A stretch of 64,000 bases of DNA from Candidatus Mediterraneibacter merdipullorum (GTDB lineage: Bacteria > Bacillota > Clostridia > Lachnospirales > Lachnospiraceae), in contig DXAL01000030.1 in NCBI GenBank assembly GCA_019117125.1, positions 53,403-117,402 of the forward strand, read 5' to 3'. This document shows, one piece after another, positions 8,915 to 19,167 of this stretch. The stretch's first letter is position 1. Each line of letters starts with the position of its first letter. The notes under the pieces are model-generated. The model did no database searches. It saw only the letters and a program-made list of their open reading frames with translations, and was not told the origin of the DNA. A program made the position numbers and the translations under genes.

Positions 8915-9796
8915 TCACTCTTTTCTCTTCGTTATGACATCCCGGTCGATATCCCGGTGCTCGATGCGCACCCCGTAGTCTTTCTGCTTCTCCAGCACCT
9001 GGTAGAGCGCGTTTGCCAGCGTTACAGAGCGGTGCCTTCCGCCCGTGCAGCCGATGGCGATGACGAGCTGGTTCTTTCCCTCGAGGATGTAGTTCGGTAT
9101 GAGGAAGTCCACCATATCCGAAAGTTTCGTGAGGAATATCTGCGCCTTCTCATTTTCCATCACATAATCCTGCACTTCTGGGTCATTGCCGGTCTTTGCC
9201 TTCAGCTCATCAATGTAATAGGGGTTCGGCAGGAACCGGACGTCGAATACCAGGTCCGAGTCGTGGGGGATGCCGTACTTGAATCCGAAGGACATCACCG
9301 TGATATAGAGGTTGCAGAAATTCTCGCCTTTTACGAATATCTTTTCCAGCTCCAGCTTCAGCTCCCGTGTGAGCATCTTGCTCGTGTCCAGGATATAGGT
9401 CGCCCGCATCTTGAGGAACATGATTTTCTCCCGTTCCCGGGCAATCCCTGTATCCACGCGCCCCGAGCCGCTCAGCGGATGCTGGCGCCTCGTCTCCTTA
9501 TACCGTTTGATGAGCACGTCGTCCTGGGCGTCGAGAAAGAGAATCTCATAGTTTAAATCCTTCTCTTCCAGTTCGTCGAGCACTTCTTTTAATCCTGTGA
9601 AATCCTGTCCACCCCGGACGTCGATTCCGAGCGCAATCTTCTTCACCTTCTCTTCCGGCTCGCGGAACATTTCCACAAAGCGGGTGAGCAGGGGAATGGG
9701 CAGGTTGTCTACACAGAAATAACCCATATCTTCCAGCATTTTCAGAGCCGTTGTCTTCCCGGCTCCGGACATTCCCGTCACGATTACAAAACGCAT
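8915..9796 (-). CDS. rapZ: RNase adapter RapZ / nucleotide-binding protein YvcJ
   Basis: MRFVIVTGMSGAGKTTALKMLEDMGYFCVDNLP...IGCTGGRHRSVTLAN. Confidence 0.95.
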   Translation of the reverse strand: MRFVIVTGMSGAGKTTALKMLEDMGYFCVDNLPIPLLTRFVEMFREPEEKVKKIALGIDVRGGQDFTGLKEVLDELEEKDLNYEILFLDAQDDVLIKRYKETRRQHPLSGSGRVDTGIAREREKIMFLKMRATYILDTSKMLTRELKLELEKIFVKGENFCNLYITVMSFGFKYGIPHDSDLVFDVRFLPNPYYIDELKAKTGNDPEVQDYVMENEKAQIFLTKLSDMVDFLIPNYILEGKNQLVIAIGCTGGRHRSVTLANALYQVLEKQKDYGVRIEHRDIDRDVITKRKE

Positions 9797-9799
9797 CGG

Positions 9800-10705
9800 C
9801 TAAAACTCTCCTATCTTCTTCACTTCCGGTTCCAGCCGGACGCCGGACTCCTCCTCCACCCGGCGGACCACCTCGTCCATCAGTTCCACGACCTCCGCTG
9901 CCGTTGCGCCGCCCAGGTTGATGACAAAGCCGCAGTGCTTCTCAGACACCTGCGCGTTTCCCACGCGGAAGCCGCAAAGTCCTGCGTCCTGGATGAGCTT
10001 TCCGGCGAAATACCCTTCCGGTCTCTTAAAGGTGCTCCCGGCGCTGCCGTATTCCAGCGGCTGCTTCGACACGCGCTTCTCTTTCAGTTCTTCCATCTTC
10101 GCCCGGATTTCTTTTTCATCCCCGGGCTCCAGTGTGAGGACGGCGTCCAGCACAATATAATCCATCCTGGATACGATGCTGGTGCGGTACCCCATCTTCA
10201 TCTCGTCCACGGAAAGCGTGAGCACCTCTCCCTGGGGCGTGAGGACCGAGGCGCACTTTAACACCTGCTTCATCTCGCCGCCGTAGGCTCCGGCATTCAT
10301 GCGGACGGCGCCGCCCACCGTGCCGGGGATGCCCGATGCGAATTCCAGTCCGGCAAGCCCCGCCTGGCACGCGGCAGCCGCCACTTTTGACAGGAGCGCT
10401 CCTGCCTGGGCATGGACTTCATTTCCCTCCACGCGGATGGCGTTCCTGTTCTTGTACACCTGTATGATAACGCCGCGGAAGCCCTTGTCCCCCACAAGGA
10501 GGTTGCTCCCGTTTCCTATAATATAATAAGGGATGCCGCCCGACTGGCACAGCTTTGTGACCGCCGCAATCTCCTCCGGAGTCCCCGGCGTCACGAAATA
10601 ATCCGTCGGACCGCCGATGCGGAACGTGGTGTGTGCGGACATCGGTTCATCCCGCAGGACATTTTCCCCGCCTGCAATGGCGCAAAGTTCACTGTACAGG
10701 TTCAT
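9800..10705 (-). CDS. murB: UDP-N-acetylmuramate dehydrogenase
   Basis: MSAHTTFRIGGPTDYFV...GNGSNLLVGDKGFRGVII...GIPGTVGGAVRMNAGAYG. Confidence 0.95.
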   Translation of the reverse strand: MNLYSELCAIAGGENVLRDEPMSAHTTFRIGGPTDYFVTPGTPEEIAAVTKLCQSGGIPYYIIGNGSNLLVGDKGFRGVIIQVYKNRNAIRVEGNEVHAQAGALLSKVAAAACQAGLAGLEFASGIPGTVGGAVRMNAGAYGGEMKQVLKCASVLTPQGEVLTLSVDEMKMGYRTSIVSRMDYIVLDAVLTLEPGDEKEIRAKMEELKEKRVSKQPLEYGSAGSTFKRPEGYFAGKLIQDAGLCGFRVGNAQVSEKHCGFVINLGGATAAEVVELMDEVVRRVEEESGVRLEPEVKKIGEF

Positions 10706-10755
10706 AGTTCTGCTCCATTTCTATCATTTATGCTTATTCGCCACATTATTATAAT

Positions 10756-10797
10756 GCATGCCCTGCGGGATGTAAAGCACGGCTTGCAAAACAAACC
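10756..10797. repeat. Dispersed intergenic repeat, copy 1
   Basis: GCATGCCCTGCGGGATGTAAAGCACGGCTTGCAAAACAAACC; near-identical copy at 23121..23168. Confidence 0.7.
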
Positions 10798-10810
10798 TGG
10801 CAAAACAAAC

Positions 10811-10875
10811 CGGCTCACTGAGACCGAATCCTATCTTTGACAGTTGAAAAGATGAGATTCTGCCTCAGTGAGCCG
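10811..10875. repeat. 65-bp imperfect inverted repeat
   Basis: CGGCTCACTGAG...CTCAGTGAGCCG outer arms, GAATC/GATTC and ATCTTT/AAAGAT inner arms. Confidence 0.75.
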
Positions 10876-10917
10876 ACACGTATCAAGCCGTATTCTTTAC
10901 AAAATAAATATAAACTT

Positions 10918-12519
10918 TCACACAACCGCTTCGATGATCGTCTTGTCTCCCACTGAAATCTTACGCGCGCCTGTACTTTTCTTTTTATTGAAATTATAGC
11001 TGAGCATATATCCTGTCTTAAGGTGGAAATAATCCAGATATTCTGAAAGCTGCTGTTCCCCCCGCTCATTGTATGCATTTCCCCGCCATATCTTGAGTTC
11101 GATGATAAACTGTTCGCCGGCGTAATCGACAACGATATCCATGCGCCGGGCATTTCTTGTCTCCGCCTCGATATAATAGTTGCCCGACCCGTTTATGATC
11201 GGACGAAGATACAGAAGAAATCTTCTCCTGCCTTCCTCTTCTGAAAACGTTTCATCTGTATCGCCATATATGCTGTCGAAATGCTCCACATACTTTGCAA
11301 GTACAGTTTCCATATCCAGACGTCCGTCTTTTATATATTGCGACTTATCTCTGGATGCAGCTTTAAAGATCGGGCTGTCCTGCGCCTCATTTGTAGTAAG
11401 GAAATAATTATACAGCCTCATCTCAAAAATCCGGTTGGATATCTTTACATTTCCGTCGGCATTTTTGACAAACCCGAGCATTTCTGCTATATCCAGCCAT
11501 TGTTCATCCGGATTATAAACAATCTTTTCGCCTCCAAAGAGAATCGCATAAGCAAGCCGTCTCAATTCCGGATAATCGTATATTTTCCCCATCAGTGAGT
11601 CAAACAATGTGTTTTTCTCTGAGAGCAGTATCCTTACTGCCTCAAGACCGCCTTCTCTTGTCCATGCGGTATGTTCGTCCGGGAATCCGCTGCTTCCGGA
11701 TACTTTTTCATCGATCAGTTTACAGATGCGTGATACCAGAAACGGATATCCGGAAGTATAATCATAAATAAACTCCGCCATACGGTTTGTATCCATCCCG
11801 GCAGCTTTATCTGTTTCATATTCTCTAAGCATCCCGGCGATATCCGCAGTGGAAAAACTCATAACAACATCAAAATCCGCCGCGATATTCCATGGACTGT
11901 TGACTTTATGTTCTCCATCCGGACGGATCTTCATCTGTATATTCTTAACGTCATACACACCTGCAAGGATGACCGACTGAAAGATCGGTGTTTTCCGCCG
12001 CGTGAGGTAATAACCGCGAAGCTGCGCGAGAAAATCAAGAAACACCTGATTATTTGCAGCGCTGTCTACCTCATCCACCATTAGCACAACGGGTTTTGCC
12101 GCACCTGCACAGACCCGGCTTAAAGAGACAAAAAGTTTTCTCAATCCGGGAACTTTCCCTTCCATTGCCATGCTTTTCAGCCTGTCAAGCGTCTCCCCGG
12201 ACAACGCCGTTCCCGCGTCAACATCTGCTTCGTTCGCCGTGATAAATGCTTCCGCAAAAGAATTCGCAAAGGTTTTTTCATTTTCAAAATCATTTCCGCT
12301 CATCTTCTGAAAATCAAGCAGAACTACGATATACTCATCCTGCAGATATTCTGCCAGTGCATTCAGCGTTGTTGTCTTCCCATACTGCCGCGCCCTGTTG
12401 ATAGTGAAATATTCACCGGCATCCACCAGTTTCTTTATTTCCGCCAGTCGTTCCGTCAGGTCCACCATATAATGAAACCGTGCATCACACGCTCCTGTAA
12501 CATTGAAATACCGCTTCAT
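10918..12519 (-). CDS. AAA-ATPase-like protein with C-terminal PD-(D/E)XK nuclease-like domain (DUF1703-type)
   Basis: MKRYFNVTGACDARFHYMVDLTERLAEIKKLVDAGEYFTINRARQYGKTTTLNALAEYL; C-terminal RMDIVVDYAGEQFIIELKIWRG. Confidence 0.88.
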   Translation of the reverse strand: MKRYFNVTGACDARFHYMVDLTERLAEIKKLVDAGEYFTINRARQYGKTTTLNALAEYLQDEYIVVLLDFQKMSGNDFENEKTFANSFAEAFITANEADVDAGTALSGETLDRLKSMAMEGKVPGLRKLFVSLSRVCAGAAKPVVLMVDEVDSAANNQVFLDFLAQLRGYYLTRRKTPIFQSVILAGVYDVKNIQMKIRPDGEHKVNSPWNIAADFDVVMSFSTADIAGMLREYETDKAAGMDTNRMAEFIYDYTSGYPFLVSRICKLIDEKVSGSSGFPDEHTAWTREGGLEAVRILLSEKNTLFDSLMGKIYDYPELRRLAYAILFGGEKIVYNPDEQWLDIAEMLGFVKNADGNVKISNRIFEMRLYNYFLTTNEAQDSPIFKAASRDKSQYIKDGRLDMETVLAKYVEHFDSIYGDTDETFSEEEGRRRFLLYLRPIINGSGNYYIEAETRNARRMDIVVDYAGEQFIIELKIWRGNAYNERGEQQLSEYLDYFHLKTGYMLSYNFNKKKSTGARKISVGDKTIIEAVV

Positions 12520-12587
12520 CCCGACCGACTCCTTTCTGCATGATCTCTTCTTTAAATTCTATCATCTGGTCGGAAAGAAGGCAAGGG

Positions 12588-14237
12588 TTATAGCTTGCTG
12601 CACAGCATCACCGCTTCATATGGTTTCAGCATAATCTGTTCTCCGTTATCGCTCCATGCCGGATTTTCTTTATAATTGTGGAGCAGCAGTTCCGCGTCTT
12701 TCCACTTTCCATCCGCCGGACACACCGCCGGTTCTCCCGTAAAGTTTGCGCAGACAAACATCTGATGCGTCCCGTCTGTACGGGTGTATGCGAAGATGCG
12801 CTCATCTTCCGGAAGGAGCAGGTCGAACTTTCCGTCCACAAATACCGGATGCGTCTTTCTGAGGCGGATCAGTTCCCGGTAGAAGTGATATACGGAATCC
12901 GGATTTTTCCGTTCTTCCTCCGCATTGATCTCCGTATAATTGGGATTGACCGCAATCCACGGCGTTCCGGTCGTGAATCCGGCATTCGGTCCTGCGCTCC
13001 ACTGCATGGGCGTACGGGCATTGTCGCGGCTTCTGGCGTGAATGGACCGCATGATGTCTTCTTTTTCATATCCGTCTTCCAGCCGTTTGCGGTACAGGTT
13101 CAGCGTCTCGATATCTCTGTAATCACTGATGTCCGGGAAGCTCACATTGGTCATGCCCAGTTCCTCGCCCTGATACACATAGGGCGTTCCCTGCATGCCG
13201 TGAAGGATCACCGCCAGCATCTTCGCCGATTCCACACGGTATTTCCCGTCATCTCCCCAGCGGGATACGATGCGGGGCAGGTCGTGGTTGTCCCAGAACA
13301 GGCTGTTCCATCCTTTGCCGTACAGTTCATTCTGCCATTTTGCCAGACATTTTTTCAACCGTACAAAAGGCAGCGGCGCCAGGTCCCACTTTTCTTTCCC
13401 TTCCTGCTGGTCCATGACCATATGCTCGAACTGGAATACCATGGAGAATTCACTGCCCTCCGGATTGCTGTAAAGCTTTGCGATTTCCGGCGTAGCGCCC
13501 CATGCCTCGCCCACTGTGAGCAGATCACCTTTCTGAAACGTCTCCCGGCTCAGCTCCTGCAGGAATTCATGAAGCCTTGGCCCGTTATTCGTAATCATTC
13601 GGTCCGGTTCCTTTGCGATCTGGTCGATCACGTCCAGCCGGAATCCGCCTACGCCTTTATCCATCCACCAGAGGATCATGTCGTAGATTTCCCGGCGCAC
13701 CTTCGGATTCTCCCAGTTGAGATCAGGCTGCTTCACCGAAAACTGATGGAAATAGTACTGATTTACTTCCGGCACCCACTCCCAGGCCGGTCCGCCGAAG
13801 GTCGCTTTCATTTCATTCGGATACTCACCTTCCACGCCGTCCCGCCACACATAATAATCATGGTACGGATTGTCTTTTGCTTTCTTCGCCTCCCGGAACC
13901 ACCGGTGTTCATCGGAAGTATGATTCAGCACCAGGTCCATAATGATCCGGATATTGCGCTTCTTCGCTTCCCCGATCAGTTCTTCCATATCAGATAAGTT
14001 TCCGAACATGGGATCAATGTCCTGATAGTCCGAGATATCATATCCGTTGTCATCCTGCGGGGAACAGTACACGGGCGAAAGCCAGACCGCGTCGATCCCC
14101 AGTTCCTCCAGATAGTCAAGCCTGCGGATGATCCCCCTTATGTCCCCGATCCCGTCGCCATTGGAATCCTGGAAGCTTTTCGGATAGATTTGATAGACAA
14201 CTGCATTTTTCCACCATGATTTCTTCATTTCTGTCAT
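12588..14237 (-). CDS. Alpha-glucosidase, GH13 (oligo-1,6-glucosidase type)
   Basis: KKSWWKNAVVYQIYPKSFQDSNGDGIGDIRGIIRRLDYLEELGIDAVWLSPVY...GGFRLDVIDQIAKEP...FWDNHDLPR. Confidence 0.94.
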   Translation of the reverse strand: MTEMKKSWWKNAVVYQIYPKSFQDSNGDGIGDIRGIIRRLDYLEELGIDAVWLSPVYCSPQDDNGYDISDYQDIDPMFGNLSDMEELIGEAKKRNIRIIMDLVLNHTSDEHRWFREAKKAKDNPYHDYYVWRDGVEGEYPNEMKATFGGPAWEWVPEVNQYYFHQFSVKQPDLNWENPKVRREIYDMILWWMDKGVGGFRLDVIDQIAKEPDRMITNNGPRLHEFLQELSRETFQKGDLLTVGEAWGATPEIAKLYSNPEGSEFSMVFQFEHMVMDQQEGKEKWDLAPLPFVRLKKCLAKWQNELYGKGWNSLFWDNHDLPRIVSRWGDDGKYRVESAKMLAVILHGMQGTPYVYQGEELGMTNVSFPDISDYRDIETLNLYRKRLEDGYEKEDIMRSIHARSRDNARTPMQWSAGPNAGFTTGTPWIAVNPNYTEINAEEERKNPDSVYHFYRELIRLRKTHPVFVDGKFDLLLPEDERIFAYTRTDGTHQMFVCANFTGEPAVCPADGKWKDAELLLHNYKENPAWSDNGEQIMLKPYEAVMLCSKL

Positions 14238-14291
14238 AAATACCGTCCCTTTCTACTATATATTATCCTTTTGGTTTATAACTGGTATGTT

Positions 14292-16295
14292 CTATCGCTC
14301 CAGTGCTTCATACACCCGGAGCATTTCTCCCACGCTCCACGCCTGGGCAAAGCATCCTTTTGAGGAAACCGGCTCCAGCCCGTCGTAGATTTCCGGAAGC
14401 TGTCCGATGCATCCTTCCCTGAGCGCACTTTGCAGGACTTCCATCTGAGCGCGCACATACCGCTTTGCATCTTCACTATAGCCGTTTATCCGCAGATATG
14501 CAAGATAATATTCGCCCAGGGGATAAACCCATACCGTCCCCTGATGGTAGGCCAGATCCCGCTTCAGCACCTCGCCCCCGTATTCCGGCCGAAACTCCGG
14601 ATCCGCCGGATCCAGCGTCCGCAGCCCGTAAGGTGTATACAGCTTTCCGAATACAGTATCCATGATCTGCCGTTCCATATCTTTTTCAAGCATGGTAAAG
14701 GGCAGGGAAAGGGCCCAGATCTGGTTGCAGCGGATCTGGTTGTCCGCCGCTGTACCCGAGATCACATCCCTGAGACAGTGCTTCTCTTCCATCCAGAATT
14801 CACGGATAAAAGATGTGCGCACGCGGTCCGACAGCGTTTCATACGCTTCTCCATCCATCTCTGCAATCTTCGCAGACTCCGACATGATGCGAAGCGCATT
14901 GTACCAGTATGCATTGATCTCCACCGGCTTCCCGTGCCTGGGTGTGGGCAGGATGTCTCCCACCCGGACGTCCATCCAGGTCACCTGGTCCAGACCGCTC
15001 CCCGCGATGATCAGTCCGTCGCTGTCCATATGGATATTATAAGCCGTCCCCTTTTCATAAGATGCGATGATCCGCTTCATAACCGGGAGCATTTCCCGTA
15101 CAAAGTCCGCATCCTCTGTCGCCTGCCAGTACAGCCACACACAATTAATGAACAGAAGCGCCGCGTCCGCCGTATTGTACATCGGATCATTTTTCCCTTC
15201 CGGGAACAGGTTCGGCATAAGGCCGTCACGCTCGTACTGTGCAAACGTTCTCAAAATGGAGGCGGCGTCCGCATACCTTCGGGTACTCAGACAGACCCCC
15301 GGCAGGGCGATCATCGTATCCCTGCCCCAGTCCTCGAAGAAAGGGAATCCGGCCAGGATCGTCTTTCCGCCGGTAGACGCACGCAGAGCGATGAACTGGT
15401 GCGCGCTCTTTACAAGCGTCTGCGCCGTCTCATCCCGAAGCCGGGCATGCTTTTCCAGCTCCATCCGCTGTGCCTTCACTTCTTCGATTACTTTTTCTGC
15501 CAGCGCCCGGACGGAAATATTTCCATCTTTTCCTGCATTGTGCAGCATTCCGGCATATTTTTCATCCATCGTAAAAAGAACGGACAGGGTCTTCTCACAC
15601 CCCGCCGGCACCTGCAGTCCGATGCGGTGGCAGGCATATGCCCGCCCGGTGCCCGGACGGCCATCACAGGCATCATACGCGTAATAACAGACTTCTTCCT
15701 CCTGCGGAATCTCCCGGTCAGCTCCGTCCGTTATACAGTAAAGGGACAGGTCCGATTCTGTTATCCGGCCTAAAAATCGGCTTTCCCGGATGAAAGAAAA
15801 GTTTCTGTCCGGCTCACGCTCTTCCCCTTTGGGACTGAACCGGTAAAACGGCGTCACAACAAAACACACATCTTTTTTGCTTCGGTTACGGACACGGTAC
15901 CGGAGGGCGATCGTATTCTCCTGCTGCCGAAGCCCCGCCTCTTTTTCAATCTCCACCCCGTTTACAAGAAAGCGCCACACTGGTGTATCTTCATATGAGA
16001 ATTCCGTCTGATACCGGTATCCTTCCTCCCGGCTGCCGTCCGCGAAATCCTGCGAGGACAGGATCACCCGGGTCTCCGGATATTCCAGCGTCTCCGCCAG
16101 ACGGTGGATCATGTTCCACCGGTTATTCGGCGCTTTCAGGCAGGCCATCAGAAACGCGTGATCTCCCCGCGCCGCAGATCCGGTCATGGTAAGAGACGAA
16201 TAGCCGCCCAGGCCGTTCGTCATCAGATAGCAGTTCTCCTGCCCCCTGGCAAACGTTTTCCAGTCCTGCCTGCCGCAGATCCATTTTATACTCAT
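14292..16295 (-). CDS. Amylo-alpha-1,6-glucosidase / glycogen debranching enzyme
   Basis: 667 aa; ENCYLMTNGLGGYSSLTMTG...GFPFFEDWGRDTMIALPGVCL...RCNQIWALSLPF. Confidence 0.92.
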   Translation of the reverse strand: MSIKWICGRQDWKTFARGQENCYLMTNGLGGYSSLTMTGSAARGDHAFLMACLKAPNNRWNMIHRLAETLEYPETRVILSSQDFADGSREEGYRYQTEFSYEDTPVWRFLVNGVEIEKEAGLRQQENTIALRYRVRNRSKKDVCFVVTPFYRFSPKGEEREPDRNFSFIRESRFLGRITESDLSLYCITDGADREIPQEEEVCYYAYDACDGRPGTGRAYACHRIGLQVPAGCEKTLSVLFTMDEKYAGMLHNAGKDGNISVRALAEKVIEEVKAQRMELEKHARLRDETAQTLVKSAHQFIALRASTGGKTILAGFPFFEDWGRDTMIALPGVCLSTRRYADAASILRTFAQYERDGLMPNLFPEGKNDPMYNTADAALLFINCVWLYWQATEDADFVREMLPVMKRIIASYEKGTAYNIHMDSDGLIIAGSGLDQVTWMDVRVGDILPTPRHGKPVEINAYWYNALRIMSESAKIAEMDGEAYETLSDRVRTSFIREFWMEEKHCLRDVISGTAADNQIRCNQIWALSLPFTMLEKDMERQIMDTVFGKLYTPYGLRTLDPADPEFRPEYGGEVLKRDLAYHQGTVWVYPLGEYYLAYLRINGYSEDAKRYVRAQMEVLQSALREGCIGQLPEIYDGLEPVSSKGCFAQAWSVGEMLRVYEALER

Positions 16296-16316
16296 GCCTT
16301 ACATTCCTTCCTGTCA

Positions 16317-18281
16317 TTATGTTCTCTTTCTTCTTCCAAGTACCAGCACGCTCTGAGGTGCGATCATCAATCCGTCTTCCGCCGGATGATGACCTTTCCA
16401 GAGAGAACTGTCCTCCCCGGTACAGAGAATTTCCCAGGACCCGCTGCCGGCTGATACAGACCGGACCGCCCGGGTGCTGTTATAGATGATCTTCACACAG
16501 TCCCACCGCTCAGAGCCGTCCGCGCTCCGGTTATCCAGGATAAAACTTACAAGCCCCTCCGACCATTTCATACCGCTGATCCGCTCCGGCCCCTGCGGCG
16601 ATTTGTCGCAAAGCCCGGGCAGACTGCTTCTCAGCCCGATCAGCCCCCGGTAATATTCCACCAGTTCGTGATTCTCCCAGGCCTTCGTCCAGTCCAGACA
16701 GTTCAGCGCGATCGGCGCATTAAAGGAATCTTCCATCCCGTTCTTTGTACGGGCGAATTCTTCCCCTGACAGGAAGAACAGGGTCCCCTGGCAGGTCATG
16801 TAGAGTGCCGCAGCCATCCGGTTGAGCCGCATTTTTTCCTCGTCATCCGCCTGCGGCAGGGTTTCCGTCAGCTTGTCCCAGAGCGTCTGGTTATCATGGG
16901 ATGATACGTAGGTGATGATCTGGGATGGAGCCTTTACGGCGGAATGGTCTTCGCCATATTCGCCGGAATCCAGACACCAGGCCCGGACGCCCCGGAGAAT
17001 GTCCTCCTCCATCCCCTTCGCACCGTTTATAAAGCCCGGTCTCCGGATTTTTAATGCCGAACCTTTCACCGCATCACGGGTATCATCACAGAACATCCCG
17101 ATATTCTCATCCAGCAGGGCAATGTTCTTCTTCAGCGCCGGCACGGCGTTTCCTTCCATTGCCGTCTTCGTCGCTGCCCAGGGTTCCCCGAACAGGAGCT
17201 TCTCGCCTCTGCCGTACCGGTCATCCAGCGCTTTCCGTATCCGGTTCATAATATCCACATCGAGAAGCCCCATCAGGTCAAAGCGGAATCCGTCTATATG
17301 GTACTCTTCTGTCCAGTAGAGCACAGATTCCAGAATATATTTTGCGCACATCTCCCGCTCGCTTGCCACGTCATTGCCGCAGGCAGAACCGTTGGATATC
17401 CGCCCGTCCTCAAACACCCGGTAGAAATACCAGGGCGCCGTGCGCTGGAACCAGGAGTCCAGCGCATAGGTATGGTTATACACCACATCCATGATGACCC
17501 GGAAGCCGGCGGCATGAAGCGACTGTATCATTTCCTTCATCTCGCGGATGCGCACCTCTCCGCGGGCCGGGTCCGTGGAATAGGACCCTTCCGGCACATT
17601 GTAATTCACCGGGTCATATCCCCAGTTAAATTCCGTGTCTTCTCCCGCTTCATTTACGGAGCCGTAATCGTAGGCGGGCATGATCTGCACATGGGTTATG
17701 CCAAGGTCTTTCATGTACCGAAGCCCGGTGGGATGGACCCCGTCGCCGTTCAGCGTCGTATCCGCACAGGTAAACGCCTTATATTTCCCGCGGTAAGCTT
17801 CCGGGAAACCGCCGGCCGGGTCCCAGGAAAATTCTTTTACATGGAGCTCGTAGATGATCTGCTCGCGGGTCCGCTCCGGCGCCCGGTCACCCGCCCAGCC
17901 TTCCGGATCGGTCCGGGCAAGATCCACCGCCATGCTGCGCTGTCCGTTCAGCCCGCAGGCCTTTGCCCACGGGTCGGCCGAGCGCACTTCCTTTCCTTCG
18001 ATCTCCAGAAGGAAGTCATAATAAACCCCGTGCAGCCGCTCCGCCGTGCTCCAGTGCCATACGCCTTTTTCCTCTTTTGTCATCGGGACACAGAAAAAAG
18101 GCTTTCCCTTACCGCCGTCCTGATACAGATTCAGGGTGACCCTGTCTGCAGAGGGGCTCCACAGTTTAAATGAAGCCCCGCTGTCTGTACAGGTCACCCC
18201 CAGATCATTTCCAGCGTAGATGTAATTGTCCAGGAATTCCGGACTTGAATAATACTTTTTCCAATCTAATGCTGTTCTCAT
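16317..18281 (-). CDS. pulA: Type I pullulanase (GH13)
   Basis: YAGNDLGVTCTDSGASFKLWSPSADRVTLNLY...VIMDVVYNHTYALDSWFQRTAPWYFYR...FRFDLMGLLDVDIMN. Confidence 0.94.
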   Translation of the reverse strand: MRTALDWKKYYSSPEFLDNYIYAGNDLGVTCTDSGASFKLWSPSADRVTLNLYQDGGKGKPFFCVPMTKEEKGVWHWSTAERLHGVYYDFLLEIEGKEVRSADPWAKACGLNGQRSMAVDLARTDPEGWAGDRAPERTREQIIYELHVKEFSWDPAGGFPEAYRGKYKAFTCADTTLNGDGVHPTGLRYMKDLGITHVQIMPAYDYGSVNEAGEDTEFNWGYDPVNYNVPEGSYSTDPARGEVRIREMKEMIQSLHAAGFRVIMDVVYNHTYALDSWFQRTAPWYFYRVFEDGRISNGSACGNDVASEREMCAKYILESVLYWTEEYHIDGFRFDLMGLLDVDIMNRIRKALDDRYGRGEKLLFGEPWAATKTAMEGNAVPALKKNIALLDENIGMFCDDTRDAVKGSALKIRRPGFINGAKGMEEDILRGVRAWCLDSGEYGEDHSAVKAPSQIITYVSSHDNQTLWDKLTETLPQADDEEKMRLNRMAAALYMTCQGTLFFLSGEEFARTKNGMEDSFNAPIALNCLDWTKAWENHELVEYYRGLIGLRSSLPGLCDKSPQGPERISGMKWSEGLVSFILDNRSADGSERWDCVKIIYNSTRAVRSVSAGSGSWEILCTGEDSSLWKGHHPAEDGLMIAPQSVLVLGRRKRT

Positions 18282-18292
18282 ATATTCTGCTC

Positions 18293-19165
18293 CTAACCTT
18301 TCACCGCTCCTGAAAGTCCGTCCACGTAATACCGCTGCATGTACAGGAACAGTGCGGCGATCGGGATCGAGATCAGTACCGCGCCGGCCGCGAAACAGGT
18401 GTACCAGCTGTCGATATATTCTTTCTCAAGCATCTTCCACAGGCCGATCGCGATCGTATACTGGTCAGAGTTTGCCCGGCAGATAACCTTGGCAAAAATG
18501 AAATCCAGCCAGGGCCCCATGAATGCCGTGAGCGTCGTATAAATTACAATCGGTTTGCTCAAAGGCAGGGTGATCTTCGTAAAGATCTGCCATCTTGTAC
18601 AGCCGTCCAGCAGCGCCGCTTCATCCACCGCAAAGGGGATCGTGTCGAAGAATCCTTTTGCGATCTGGAAGCCCAGCGCCGCGCCGCCCGAGTATACGAG
18701 AACGAGCGCTACTTTGATGAGATTTCCCTCTGTCATGCCGAGCGCCTTCAGGATGAAGTACACCGCGATCATGGACATGAATCCCGGGAACAAGCCAAGA
18801 ATCATCGCCATGTTCATGTACGGCTTCCGCATTTTAAAGCGCAGCCTTGACAGACAGTAGGATGCCGCCAGCACATAGAACGTGGACAGGATGCAGGAGA
18901 AGATCGCGATGACCAGCGTGTTTGTAAACATCTTCGGGAAATCCAGGATCGTTGTATCCGTAAACAGTTTTATATAATTGTCCAGCGTGTAGGACTGTGG
19001 CAGGAAGGTGGACACATAGGACCCTTTCTCTGCACGGAAGCTTGTCAGAATAACCCACACGATCGGAAACACCCAGACCACAGCCAGGATCCCGAGCACC
19101 GTATGTACGATCGTATTGTTGATGAAGCGTTTTGTCTTTGCAGAATGCATTTTTTCCTTCTTCAT
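18293..19165 (-). CDS. Maltodextrin ABC transporter permease, MalG type
   Basis: EAALLDGCTRWQIFTKITLPLSKPIVIYTTLTAFMGPWLDFIFAKV; C-terminal YVDGLSGAVKG. Confidence 0.93.
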   Translation of the reverse strand: MKKEKMHSAKTKRFINNTIVHTVLGILAVVWVFPIVWVILTSFRAEKGSYVSTFLPQSYTLDNYIKLFTDTTILDFPKMFTNTLVIAIFSCILSTFYVLAASYCLSRLRFKMRKPYMNMAMILGLFPGFMSMIAVYFILKALGMTEGNLIKVALVLVYSGGAALGFQIAKGFFDTIPFAVDEAALLDGCTRWQIFTKITLPLSKPIVIYTTLTAFMGPWLDFIFAKVICRANSDQYTIAIGLWKMLEKEYIDSWYTCFAAGAVLISIPIAALFLYMQRYYVDGLSGAVKG

Positions 19166-19167
19166 GC

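Noticed and set aside
12678-13997. Long antisense ORFs (e.g. 439 aa at 12678, 447 aa at 14430, 563 aa at 25502, 427 aa at 32907)
   Set aside because: They oppose clearly conserved genes, have His/Arg/Pro-rich composition typical of antisense frames in GC-rich coding DNA, and lack recognisable domains.
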